Shown here: positions 22,940 to 33,317 of the stretch, in pieces
Numbering within the stretch: the stretch's first letter is position 1
Layout: each line of letters starts with the position of its first letter
Source of the DNA: Prorocentrum cordatum
Taxonomy: Eukaryota > Sar > Dinophyceae > Prorocentrales > Prorocentraceae
Assembly: GCA_963575745.1 (NCBI GenBank)
Contig: CAUYUJ010014771.1
Span: 62,001 to 126,000 of the forward strand
Length of the DNA: 64,000 bases
Reading direction: 5' to 3'
Notes under the pieces: model-generated
Database searches by the model: none
The model's input: only the letters and a program-made list of their open reading frames with translations
What the model was told of the DNA's origin: nothing
Made by a program: the position numbers and the translations under genes

Positions 22940-23599
22940 GTGGGCTGCATAGAGTGACGCGTGCACTTCCGAAGATCCCGGTTGACCCGTGGAAGACGGG
23001 CTTCCAGGCGCAGGTGTACAAGAAGCTGCATGAGGAGGTAGCCCAAAGTCCAGTCGCTCGCCTTCTCCCCCGTCCTCGTCACTGGCAGGAACATATTTTT
23101 CTGCATAAGGCTGACCTTACATACATACGGCTCCAGATTATTGGCCGACATTTTCTTTGTATTCATGTACATGCGGTGATGAAAGCTGTGTGTAACGCCT
23201 GGAATACGAGTAGGAGGTACAGGGCTGGTACGTTGGGGTGCAGGTGGGGATGTCAGAATATGGGCGGCGACTCACTCTCTCACCTCTCACCATGTACGTT
23301 GTCCTGCTTTGGCTCCTGCAGTGAAGGCCCTCCTCCTTAGGCTTAATGAGAATTGGGGATCAGAGGAATTCTACAGGCAGTTTATACATGGTTGTATGCG
23401 TGTTGATTATAGAATTTAACTTTGCTCTGCTGGTGTTGCCTTAGATCTCTTTCTAAGCATCCAGCAGGCCATGAAAGGGAAATACTTTGGGGGCACAAGC
23501 ACGGCGGTAGGACTACTGAAGGCGAGAGCGCGTGCTATGGCACGGTTCAGCTCAGTAGCCAGAGGCATCTATCAAGGGAATGAATACATCTTGGGGTAG
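22940..23599 (+). mobile_element. 3' fragment of a LINE-type retrotransposon
   Basis: 22954-23340 encodes QAQVYKKLHEEV, then VCNAWNTSRRYR and CRWGCQNMGGDSLSHLSPC. The Trp-x-x-SRR followed by C-x3-C...H...C is a zinc-type block seen in many reverse transcriptase ORFs after the thumb. After a frame change, 23420-23599 encodes LDLFLSIQQAMKG, then LLKARARAMARF and YILG before TAG 23597-23599, the usual short C-terminal tail. Only the last third of an ORF remains; no catalytic motifs. A (TCC)n tract begins 5-6 bases after the stop codon. Confidence 0.6.
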
Positions 23600-23604
23600 T
23601 GGCG

Positions 23605-24012
23605 CTCCTCCTCCTCCTCCTCCTCCGCTTCTTTCTCTTCCTCCTTCTCCTCCTCGTCTCCCCTCCTCTCCCCTCTTCCCCCGCCTCCTCCTCCACTCGC
23701 TCCTCCTCCCTCCCCCATCCTCCTCCTCCTCCCTCTCCCTTCCTCCTCCTCTTCCTCATTATCCTTCTCCTCCTCCTCCTCCTCCTCTTTCTCCTCCTCC
23801 TCCTCCTCCTCCTCCGTCTCCTCCTCCTCCCCTCCTCCTCCTCCTCCTCCTCCTCCTCCTCCCCCTTCTCCTCCCCCCCCTCCTCCTCCTCCTCCTCCTC
23901 CTCCTCCTCCTCCTCCTCCTCCTCCTCCTCCCTCCTCCTCCCTTCCCCTTCCTCCTCCTCTTCCTCATCCTCCTTCTCCTCCTCCTCCTCCTCCTCCTCC
24001 TCCACTCCCCTT
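23605..24012. repeat. (TCC)n tract, about 400 bp
   Basis: TCC with TTC/CCC interruptions directly after the LINE fragment. The plus strand is pyrimidine almost throughout. Frames open through it on either strand are repeat artefacts. Confidence 0.95.
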
Positions 24013-24296
24013 CTCCCCCTGGTCCCTCCCCCCCCTCCTCCTCGCAACCCGTTTCGTCTCCATGTCCACAGGCTGGTCTCCGTGACTGCGTTCGGCTGTC
24101 GATGTATCCAGCCGTCGTGGTCGGCGAACCGGCGCGTAGCAGCGGAATTTCTGGCCCTCTGCCTCCCCACTCCTTCCCCGTCTCCTCCTCCTCCCCCATC
24201 TCCCCCTCCTCTCCTCGTTGTCGGTTACAGGCAAGCGCACGGTGGGCCGGGCCTGCTCTGACCTGCGCGATCCGCGCTCCGTAAGCCCCAGACCCT

Positions 24297-24415
24297 CCGG
24301 AGTCATGAGAAAATCATGATTCCCATTCTCTGGGGGCCCTTGCCGGGCCTCGGGGCCGTCAAATAACGAGTCGGGATGAAAGACTTGTCACGGGGAAGCT
24401 GTCGAGAGGTCGGGG
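24297..24415 (-). repeat. Dispersed repeat (gaccgtcaaacaacgactcgggatgaa family)
   Basis: Contains ggggccgtcaaataacgagtcgggatgaaag and gtcgagaggtcggg, matching parts of 31730-31850 and, in inverted orientation, 39240-39380; a short piece is also at 46796-46830. A multicopy element of unknown type. 24416-24846 has no gene I can support. Confidence 0.5.
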
Positions 24416-24846
24416 GCCCGCGTCCCGAGACGCCGTATGTCTTGGAGCTGCGGCCCACAGGCCGTGAAGCCTGAGACGCCGGTCCTGCCGAAGCGCGCGG
24501 TGCTGCCGAAGACGCCCGGGACGTGCGAGACAACGTTCGAGACGATCATCAGCGCGAGCACCGAGGCGCGAGCATCCCCGCGCGGCCGCGTGAGGCTAGC
24601 ACGGTTGAGAGGCGCACTGGCTGAGGAGCTCTTCACCCTCCTCTTGCTCTGGGAGGCGGGGGGCGGGGAGGGACGAGCTCTAGGAGGAGGAGGAGGAAGA
24701 GGAGGAGGAGGAGACATCCTCCTCACTAGCTCCATTGGCAAGCTGCGTCACACATGCCTTAAGGCCCTGGCCCCTGGCCCTCGATTAGTTTCGCAGTTAT
24801 TCCGATTGAGAAACCATGTGGCCGGATCCGTGGAAGAAGCACGGAC

Positions 24847-25370
24847 TTGGCAGTTCTTGGCGCTAGACTCTTCGCCAAAGCCGCCCTGGTTCGCAAAATA
24901 TCTGCGTTGCCATTGTATATTGGGCATGCGCGGGCGTTCTATGGTACTATGAGGCATCTCGCCCTAGACCTACCAGGGGCCGAACGCAGGCTGCAGCAGG
25001 CACTCGACATTTTGGACCTACGGGGCTGGCAACCGTACCAGGCCCATTTTTACTCCGATGCATTCAACGTGGTGTTTGCTATGGTTCCAGGAGACATCCA
25101 GCAACACCTCCCCGAGCACGGTTGAGATGACCCAGAAACATTTGACGGGCCTACACCTCACCTCTCCAGACCTGGAGATTGGGACAGGTCCAAGCCTGAT
25201 TCCTCATTCGCGGATGACTGCACAGTCCTTGCCAACGCTCCGCGAGCCGCGGACGTGCCCGACGACGCTCCGAGACCTCCTGAGATTGTTTTCTGCGCTG
25301 CTTGCGCGTCAGCGTTCAAGCCCAACGCCTTCAACGCTGAACGCATGATATCGAGGCGTGGGCCCTGGGC
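24847..25370 (+). pseudogene. Unidentified coding-like fragment
   Basis: 24847-25125 encodes a helical protein-like stretch (LFAKAALVRKISALPLYIGH, then ERRLQQALDILDLRGW and FNVVFAMVPGDI) ending at a TGA. The same frame continues to about 25360 with a Pro/Asp-rich part containing FCAACASAF. It resembles degraded retroelement coding sequence but no motif decides it. Another short coding-like piece (VFAASVLYYGAATLQRCFL) is at 25590-25720 in a different frame. Confidence 0.3.
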
Positions 25371-25729
25371 AAGTTCCCACTGGGCTCCCCAGGGGCGGTC
25401 TTGAACAGATCGTCTCCCGCAGGTGGGTATCCTCGCTTCTTATTGTGATGATTCACAAGGCGCTGGGGGCCTAAAATCCTACCGAAGGAGCCCATGGGCC
25501 AGAACTCGCGGCCAGGGTCACTAGGCCAGGGGGGCGCTGCGACGTATCTGGGCCACGGTAGCACCAGGAAACGCATTGGCCATTCAGCGCAATGTGATTT
25601 TGGCAGAAGTGTTCGCAGCGTCAGTTCTGTACTATGGCGCAGCCACATTGCAAAGGTGTTTCCTCTATCCTACCGAAGTGCCAGCACCGCCCACATGGCA
25701 ACTGCGAGATGACTCGTATCGTCTTAGTT

Positions 25730-27010
25730 CTGTGCGTATGAGTCACAATCGGCCGTTGGAAGTCAGGACACTGGTCTTCACCGTTGATGCAGCCCTGCCT
25801 TTCCCTTTTCTTCCTCTGTTACCATCGGGGCTCTGAGGCTTGCGGCACGTGCACGTGTGCCCGCGGCGGATGGCAGGGGCTCTCTGGACACCTGGGCTGC
25901 AGGCAGCGGCGCAGGTCACCCAGTTGTACCTCCTGCGCTGCCCCGCGGCCCCGGCGTGCCCTTCGCTGACGTGCGCGTGGGGTGCGCCGTGCCCGCAGCC
26001 TGTGGCGTGCTCGCCTTGCCCGGCGCGCCACGCCAGCCAGTGCCCAGCGGCATCGGAGGCTGAGGGGTGCAGTGCGCAGAGCGCCCACGGGCTGGTGCTG
26101 TTATTGCTCGGCGTGCTGGCGGGATCAGCGGCCACTGGCGGGTTCTTGGCGTTCGTGCTGAGCGTGGGCCGAGTGGTGAGCAGTGGCGCTGGTCGCGCTG
26201 GTGTGTATGTCGGAGCGGGCAGAGGAGCATCAGACGGCATGCGTTCGATACCGAGTAGCAGGGCCCGCGCTCCACCGTCAAAGCTTGCTCGCGAAGAAGC
26301 TCCGGCCGTCCGATGACGCGCGCAGACGATTCGGGGACGACGTTCGTAAGTTGCCGTGGGGGAATGTGCCCGGGGTCGGGTCTCCACAAATGCGCGGCCG
26401 AGGGCATCGCTTTGGCCAGCGTCCTCGCAGAGACGGGCTCTGACGGCTGGGTCAGCAGGCCGCTGCCCTCCGAGACCAGGAGGACGGCGCCCGAGGCTAC
26501 CGCGCGGCAGTCGGCCGCGACGCTGAGGGTCTCGACCTTCTCCTTCCAGTTGAGGGCCCCCCCACTCCGAGAGGGCCTCCGACGCCGCGGGGGCGCCCGG
26601 CATCGCCGCCCCCACTTGACCCTCCTGTGCCGCCCGGCCGCTGGGCGCTGGCCATGGAGTGCGAGGGGAGGGGGGTGGGCGAAGCAGTGGGGCTCACCCC
26701 GACGGCGCGGGTGTCAGGCGACTTGCGAGCGGCGCTGGCCCAGCTCCCTAGCAGGACCTGGATGTTCGCTGGGCGGCCGCGGGATGGCGAGACGCCCGAC
26801 GAGTACTGCAGCCGCGCCGCTGGCCGCCGCGGAGACGGAGAGGGTGGCCTGAGCGCTCGAGCGCTCGCCGCGAATTTCAACGCGTCGGTGTGCGAAAGCG
26901 CCTATGGAGAGTTCCCGGACTGGCCCTCGCCGGGCCCCTGCACTGTGGACTGGCGCGCGCAGTTCGTCGACCGCCGAGGCGGAGGCCCAGCCGACCATCA
27001 TCGCTGGTGA
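25730..27010. other. No gene seen; very GC-rich
   Basis: Several long frames overlap on both strands (for example minus 25743-26615). Their Pro/Ala/Arg composition and mutual overlap are what GC-rich sequence gives by chance. None has a recognisable domain. Confidence 0.45.
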
Positions 27011-27787
27011 GTGGGTCGTCTCCGCCTGCAGGGCTCGGACTTCGGGTTGCAGGAGCGCGATCATGGGATGCGAGCCTTCCAGTGCGTTGGGGAGCATGAC
27101 CAGGTTGACCTCCCAAACTTGGCGGGGGTGGAGGTCGCTCTTCGCCGATGCCAGCTGATCGAGTACCACTGCGAGAAGAAGAACAAAGCCAGCTCCCGCA
27201 AGGACCAAGGCGCGTGGCAGACGAGGAAGGAGGCGTCCTACTGCACGGACTCCCACAGGCTCGGCGGCGAGGTGATGATCTGTCCCGAGCTGGTGGAGTG
27301 CGTGTCCAAGGAAATTGAGAAGGACGCCGGCGCGGCCAAGCAGATGCGCAAGGCGAGGAAGGAGGCGCGCCTCTCGCGCAAAGACGGCTGAGCCCAAGCG
27401 AGGGCGGCAGGAGGACCCCGACCTTCTTGCCCGACTACGACAGGGGAAGCATCGGCGCCATCACTTGACTGGTGCGGTTTTGGACAACGTGACGCACTAC
27501 TGCTTCACGCAGAGGGCTTCGTCGTCGGCCCGACGGGGGTCGACAAGTGCAGCGTTTGTCGGAAGGTCAAGCGCCGCGCGGAGACCCGGGCTCAGTCTGC
27601 CCAGCGGTGCGCGGACGCCGCCCGCTCCCTGAATGAGATCGGGGGCCGCCAGTGCAATGGCGCCGATGTCGACGCCCCCGTTCGCTTCTGGCCTCTCGTG
27701 CATGATCTCGGCATGGCGAACGCCAAAGCAAGTGTCGAACGGTGGGGGGGGGGGCCCTGCCGACCTCGCCAGCCAGGGGGCCGTTAA
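27011..27787 (+). pseudogene. LINE ORF1-like fragment
   Basis: Frame 2 encodes HDQVDLPNLAGVEVALRR, then ICPELVECVSKEIEKDAG and a Lys/Arg tail. This block recurs in dinoflagellate retroelement ORFs (compare 48600-48720). After TGA 27389-27391 the same frame stays open to TAA 27785-27787 and encodes a Cys-containing segment (GVDKCSVCRKVKRRAETR, then FWPLVHDLGMANAKASVER). Only a piece of the ORF is present, and no RT follows. 27788-28289 shows nothing identifiable. Confidence 0.45.
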
Positions 27788-28289
27788 TGAGCTCCCGGCA
27801 AACCATGGTTACGGGGGAGCTCCTGTGATTGTGGCGCCGATGGGCATTGGCTTTCTCAGCCTGGGCGGAGTCGACTCGCCAGTTGACTTCGACTAGCTGC
27901 TGCGTGATAGCCGCTCCGAGGTCCGCGGCTTTGAGAATGACTATCTCTTGCCGAAGGATCAAGCGGAAGGACGTTTAGGCCTCAAGGGGATGCCTCGCCG
28001 CCCCCATTCTGGCCTTTCTTGCATCGCCCGCGAGAGTACGGGCGTCTCTTGGCTACCATGCCCAGCGGGGGGGTGATCGAACACTCCCTGGATGTGGTCG
28101 AGACGCGCGGATTTCTTAGTGTCCGGAAAAAAGAGCGGAAAGCAGCGTCTCATCATGGATGCCCGTAGGTCGACTTGCTGGTTTAAGGATCCCCAAAGAC
28201 CCGTTTGGTCTCCGGAGATTCGTTCTCCCGTCTCTTTACCGCCCCCGATCTCGCTGTTGAGTTAGGCCAGACAGATGAACAAGATGCAT

Positions 28290-29310
28290 TCTGCAACATC
28301 TGTCTTGAAAGCAAGGGATGCTGGGCATGAAAACAAGCAAACCGCCTGAGACATCCCCACAAACTGGCCGTGAACGGGCCCGTGAACACACCCTTAGGGG
28401 TGCTGAAACCAGCGCCCCGCCTGAGACATCCTCAACATCTGCTCTGACAGCAAAGGATGTTGGGCATGAAAACGAGCAAACCGCTTGAGACATCCCCACA
28501 AACTGGCCGCGAACGGGCCCGTGAAAACACTTCTGGCGGCTCCCTTTAGGGGTGCTGAAACCAGCACCCCAGCTGAGACATCCTCACAATCTGATTTGAA
28601 AGCCAAGGATGTTGGGCATGAGAACCAGCAAACCGCCTGAGACATCCCCACAGACTGGCCACGAACGGGTTCGTGAAGACACCCCTGGCGGCTCCCACTA
28701 GGGGTGCTGAAACCAGCGCCCCGCCTGAGACATCCCCACAATCTGCTCTGAGAGCAAAGGATGTTGGGCTTGAAAGCGAACAGACCGTTTGAGACATCCC
28801 CACAAACTGGCCGCGAACGGGCCCGTGAAAACACTCCTGGCGGCTCCCCTTAGGGGCGTTGAAACCAGCACCCCACCTCAGACATCCTCATAATCTGATT
28901 TGAAAGCCAAGGATGTTGGGCATGAAAACCAGCAAACCGCCTGAGACATCCCCACAAACTGGCCACGAACGGGCCCGTGAAAACACCCCTGGCGGCTCCC
29001 CTTAGGGGTGCTGAAACCAGCACCCCACCTGAGACATCCTCACAATCTGCTCTGAAAGCAAAGGGTGCTGGGCATGAGAACAAGCAAATTGCTTGAGACA
29101 TCCCCACGAACTGGCCACGAACGGGCTCGTGAAGATACCCCTGGCGGCTCCCATTCGGGGTGCTGAAACCAGCGGCCCGCCTAAGACATCCCCACAATCT
29201 GCTCTGAAAGCAAAGGATGCTGGGCATGGAAACGAGCAAACCGCTTGAGACATCCCCACAAACTGGCCGCGAACGGGCCCGTGAAAACACCCCTGGCGGC
29301 TCCCCTTGCG
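28290..29310. repeat. 152-bp tandem satellite, seven copies
   Basis: The anchor 'gagacatcccc' starts at 28348, 28487, 28639, 28791, 28943, 29095 and 29247. The step is exactly 152 for the last five intervals and 139 for the first, where 13 bases are missing. Each unit holds two related halves that both start with gagacatcc. On the minus strand frames of 146 codons recur (28394-28834 and 28850-29290, exactly 456 = 3 x 152 apart), so an open protein repeat exists, but all three frames are simply cycled by the 152 step. Confidence 0.95.
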
Positions 29311-29315
29311 AATCT

Positions 29316-29610
29316 GAGTATGACTAGGCCTGAGTATGCGTAGGTCTGAGTCCGTGCGTTCAGTAACTCAGACTATGAGAAGGTCTGAGCATGTGTAGGT
29401 ATGAGTATGAGTAAGTCTGGGTATGGGCAGGTCTGGGAACGAGTCTGGGTATGAGCAAGTCTGGGTATGAAGGAATCCCAGCATGAGTAAGTCTGAGCAT
29501 GAGTAGGCCTGCGTGTTGTGTGTTGAGTAAGTCAAACCATGAGAAGGCATGAGTATGAGTAGGTTTGAGTATGAGTAAGTCTGTGTATGAGTAGGTGTGT
29601 TCTCTCTGGA
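29316..29610. repeat. tgagtatgagtaggtc degenerate tandem repeat
   Basis: About twenty units of 14-16 bases built on gagtatgagtaggtctg, directly after the 152-bp satellite. Clearly different in base composition from the satellite. Confidence 0.75.
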
Positions 29611-29941
29611 TATCTTGAGTCGGCGGCGTCCGAGTAATAACAAGAACCCCATCGTAGGATATGGGGAAAAAGATGAGGAATGCACCATATACGTCAACGG
29701 CCCAATACCGCCAGCAGTGTGCGAAGCAGACCGGTAGAATTTCTTCTAAGGCGAATTCATCGCATCACACTGCGGCAAAATCGACAACTTGGCTGGATCA
29801 TCATTCGGTGCTTGTGCAGGCTGCCACTTACGCGGCGAATTGATGTTGAGCTCGAGTGCACCAGGTGTGATTGCTCACCCATGACGGCGGTCGCTGTCTT
29901 TGCTGAGTCTTCAGAGCCTCTTTTGCCCTCGCTTGTCTGGC

Positions 29942-30795
29942 CTACGACTGCCGAGACGTTTGCGTAGGCGGGTGAAGTTTCTGTATGATCGCGAACTCAC
30001 ATTCGATGACATCAGGCTTGTGATTACCACCGTACATGCAAGCAAAAATTGAGAGACTCAACTCGGTACTGGCCCGATTTTGTGTAACGAAATGATTTCG
30101 CCTTCTCTCCATACCGGTTCCAACCCAAAAGCCAGTACTCCGTGAATCGTGCAGCGAGGCTACCGGGTATGGTAGCAAAGCCATCCTTCGACTTGCGAGT
30201 GGCACTAGTCTCACCGACCTACCATACGCTGTCCACAGCGGAGAAGTTGACAGAATGATTGCCTAATGCTGATTGCCGTGTCAAAGTGAACATGTTCCGC
30301 ATCTGCACAAGGAAACCTTCCAAAGATACCCAGTCATCCGACGAACCCTGTCCCCATATCACACGGTGAACAGCTAAAGGAAGAAAACGAGCACAATTAG
30401 CAATGTGGGGTCGATCCCAGAACAACTCCATGCATAAGAGGCCACACATGTTAGACAGCATACCACACAGAGCAGATACGGTCCGATGTTTCCGGCAGTT
30501 GGCGACTCGAGGAGCGCACATCCACATAGCAAGTATAGCAACCAGAGTTTGCAAAACCTTGTGCACATTTTTCTTTCAGTAACATGCAGATAGGCGGCAA
30601 GCTTCATGCATAAGAATTCGCTACATATTCATCGGACATCACCCCGGTCCGCGGGAAGCCTAAGATTTCATGCACTGCGCTAAGGATGCATGTGGCCTGG
30701 ACGTCTACCAACGTATTAGAGGTAACCGCCTTGCTTTCCGCTTCATTGAATACTGGAATGCGCCCTGCTCTCCGAAGCAGTTCCCACCAAATCAT
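29942..30795 (-). pseudogene. Unidentified minus-strand broken gene in AT-richer island
   Basis: Reading the minus strand, four overlapping frames tile the region. The clearest piece (30566 to 30222) encodes MLSNMCGLLCMELFWDRPHI, FLPLAVHRVIWGQG and a hydrophilic end. It meets TAG 30221-30219, and the same frame continues for about 65 codons (VGETSATRKSKDGFATI, then FTEYWLLGWNRYGEKAKSFR) to TAA. Upstream, 30795-30604 encodes MIWWELLRRAGRIPVFNE. Base composition is less GC-rich than the flanks, which hints at different origin. No family recognised. 30800-31540 shows no gene. Confidence 0.35.
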
Positions 30796-31542
30796 ATCCT
30801 GCTGGGTTGTTCTGGAGAAAGTTGTTTATAGACCTGCACCGTCCGAAGGGTTACCCCTCCTACGGGAACCGCAAGTCTAGTGTGGATGTCGAGATGAGGA
30901 CTGAACACTCGTTGCTTTCGATTTGATTCACTCAAGCGGTCTGCAGAAGAGAATTTGAAAGTGCTAGAGCCATCCAGTCCGAGCGGTACTCTTTGAGCAT
31001 TGGTTGCTGGGGTCCCCGCTCGGGGGTTGACTCGCCATGGTGCTGGAAAGGACGATCATGGAAATGAGAGGCAACGAGAGGGAGAGAGAAAGAGAGACAT
31101 CGAGATCGTAACATCTCGCTTCAAGCATGGTTCGACAACTCTTACCACGGGCGTTATGCTTCACAATCAGAGAGGGGCCTGACCCTGTGCGCTTTGTGTT
31201 GCAAGGACCGAGCACCCTTTTTTTCTGTCCTCGTCGGCTGCTGCAGGGGCGGGTGCTGAGAAAAGGCCTCAGTGTGAATGTTACGACAGGGTCACGTGCC
31301 TCTTCCCGTGTACGGCCACGGGCTAAAAGAAAGTAGCTCTGAGGTGCCATCCTGATACATGATGTCTCGTCGGCTCACCGTCAGTACCGTTGCACCTGCC
31401 AGGCGTGAAGGCGCAGCACCAGCTTGATCCACTCGCGGGCCTGTTCGTGCCCCTGCTCTGTTCTTCATCTGGTGTTCTGTCTTATTGCTTCTTTCCAACA
31501 TGGCATCCAACCTCCCGCTGTAGACCGAACCGAACAGAACCG

Positions 31543-31850
31543 AGGAGGAGGAGGAGGAGGAGGAGGAGGACCTGAAAGAGGACAAGGACAGGCGCTGCGC
31601 CAGCCCAAAACCTGGGCCCCCGCCGCGGCTCTGCGGCCCCGTCGCTGGCAGCCGGCGCCGCCCCCTGCGTCCCAGACCCCCTCGACTCATGGCAAAGTCA
31701 CGACGGAGCGTGCTTCGGTGTTGCCAACCTTTACCAGAGGCCCTAATCGGGCCATCGGGCCCCGGGATCGTTAGAACACTGCTCTTGATGAAGAAACGGC
31801 CGCGAGGAACGGGTCGAGACCTCTAGGGGGGTCGACGTTGTGAAAAATGA
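31543..31850 (+). repeat. (GGA)n plus dispersed repeat, copy in plus orientation
   Basis: 31543-31569 is GGA. 31570-31850 (gaggacaaggacaggcgctgcg..., gcccccgccgcggc, accccctcgactcatg...) matches the reverse complement of 39240-39490 in the same order, including a caacctttac/ccaacctttg block and gggtcgagacctct. The two copies are about 7.7 kb apart and inverted. Confidence 0.65.
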
Positions 31851-31954
31851 TGATGTCGGGGCCTGTCTGGCCGCGGACGCCGCGGCCCTGCGGTTCCGTC
31901 GCTGGCAGCTGGCGCCGTCTCCTCCGTCATGGAGGGGGGCGATGACCAGGGGGG

Positions 31955-32190
31955 AACCCCTCGAGGCTTCAAGAGGGTTCCGAGATGGCCCAAGAGAGCT
32001 TCAAGACAGGGCCAAAGAAGGGCCCAATACAGCCCCAAGAGCGCCTAAAGAGGGCCCCTCGAAGCGATTTTGGAGCCGTATTGGGCCCCCCCTTCTTCTG
32101 TGGATGGCCCCCGAGGTGGCCCCGAGAGGCCCCCAAAGGGGCCCCAAGATGACCCCACGAGGGGCTCGATAGAAACCGAAATCTTCCAGA
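31955..32190. repeat. ggggcccc/ccccaagagg-type repeat
   Basis: Degenerate units of aagagggccc, ccccaaaggggcccc and similar, related to 18960-19400 and 61300-63200. 32190-32810 has no gene I can support. Confidence 0.55.
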
Positions 32191-32812
32191 GTTGCCCCGA
32201 GGGGCCTCCCTCTTCGGCGGCGCCGAAGAAGGGGACGACGACCTCCTGCGCCACATCTCCTGTCAATGCTCCCGGAGGCGCCAGAGCGCCGAGAAAGAAA
32301 ATTATACAAATGAGACTAGCCATCTGCTCACCCGTAGGCGCTCGGAGGTGGGAGCGCTCGCTCCCGAGGCCACGAGAAAATACGGCCCGTGCTGACGAGG
32401 CCAGGGTCCCTACCGTGAAGAGTAGCCGTGGTCCGCGCGAGCGAGGCCCACGATCACGCCGCACAAAAAACAGCGGATCCGCGCGCGTGCGGCCACACAT
32501 GGTGGATCGAGCGCGGGGTGGCCACCCAAGGTGCGTGAGATGCAGTAGCTACCGCCATGACACCCGCACCAGAGGTGGCCCCCGCGGCGCCAGGATGGAT
32601 GGACGGCTTCATGCGCTGGCTGGCCCCCCGCGCGGTCACTGCGCTGGGCATCGTGGGCTGCGTCTGGACAGCAACAACGGCCAGGGAGCCGTCCTAGGAC
32701 AAGAGTGTCCCGAGCTCCACTGCCTACGCCGCCTCCTCCTGCTTCGCCTCGCCCGCCTCCTGGCCGCCTCTTCAAAGCACCCTCTGCGCTCCACTGTCAC
32801 GTCCTCATTGTC

Positions 32813-33175
32813 TCGTCCTCCTCCTCCTCTTCCTCCTCGCCCTCCGCCACCTCCTCCTCCTCCTCCTCCTCCTCCTCCTCCTCCTCCTCCTCCTCCGTTG
32901 CAGCAGCAGCAGCCTCGTCGCCCTCCTCGGCGCGCGTCGCCGCCTCTCTGGTGCCCCGCGCGACGGCCGGCCTTCTGACATTGCTCGCTCACCTCCTGGC
33001 TGCCTAATGCCTCCCGTGGCTGCCTTCTGCGCTCCTTTGTCACCTCCTCATGGTCTCGTCGTCGTCCTCCTCCTCGCTCTTTTCCTCCTCACCGTGCCGG
33101 CAGCGCCTCCTCCTCGTCCTCCTCCTCCTCCTCCTCCTCCTCCTCCTCCTCCTCCTCCTCCTCCTCCTCCTGGTC
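32813..33175. repeat. Two (TCC)n tracts downstream of the minus-strand LINE
   Basis: TCC runs at about 32813-32895 and 33112-33173 with a GC-rich spacer. In the orientation of the neighbouring minus-strand LINE they form (GGA)n runs beyond its 3' end. Confidence 0.9.
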
Positions 33176-33317
33176 GCACTCCCTCGCCTCGTCGTCCTCG
33201 GCGCCCGCCGCCTGTCCTTGTGCCTCACGCGACGGCCGCCGCCGCCGCTTGCACCGCCGCCGCCGCCGCCAGACGGGCCGGGGTCGCCCCTGGCCGCGGC
33301 TGCTGCAGCCGCTGCAG

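Noticed and set aside
23547-24284. Glu/Arg-rich and Ser/Pro/Leu-rich frames on both strands
   Set aside because: They follow a (TCC)n tract; any triplet repeat without a stop codon stays open in all frames.
28290-29310. CRISPR-like array
   Set aside because: Units are 152 bp and repeat as a whole; there are no unique spacers, no cas genes, and the DNA is eukaryotic.
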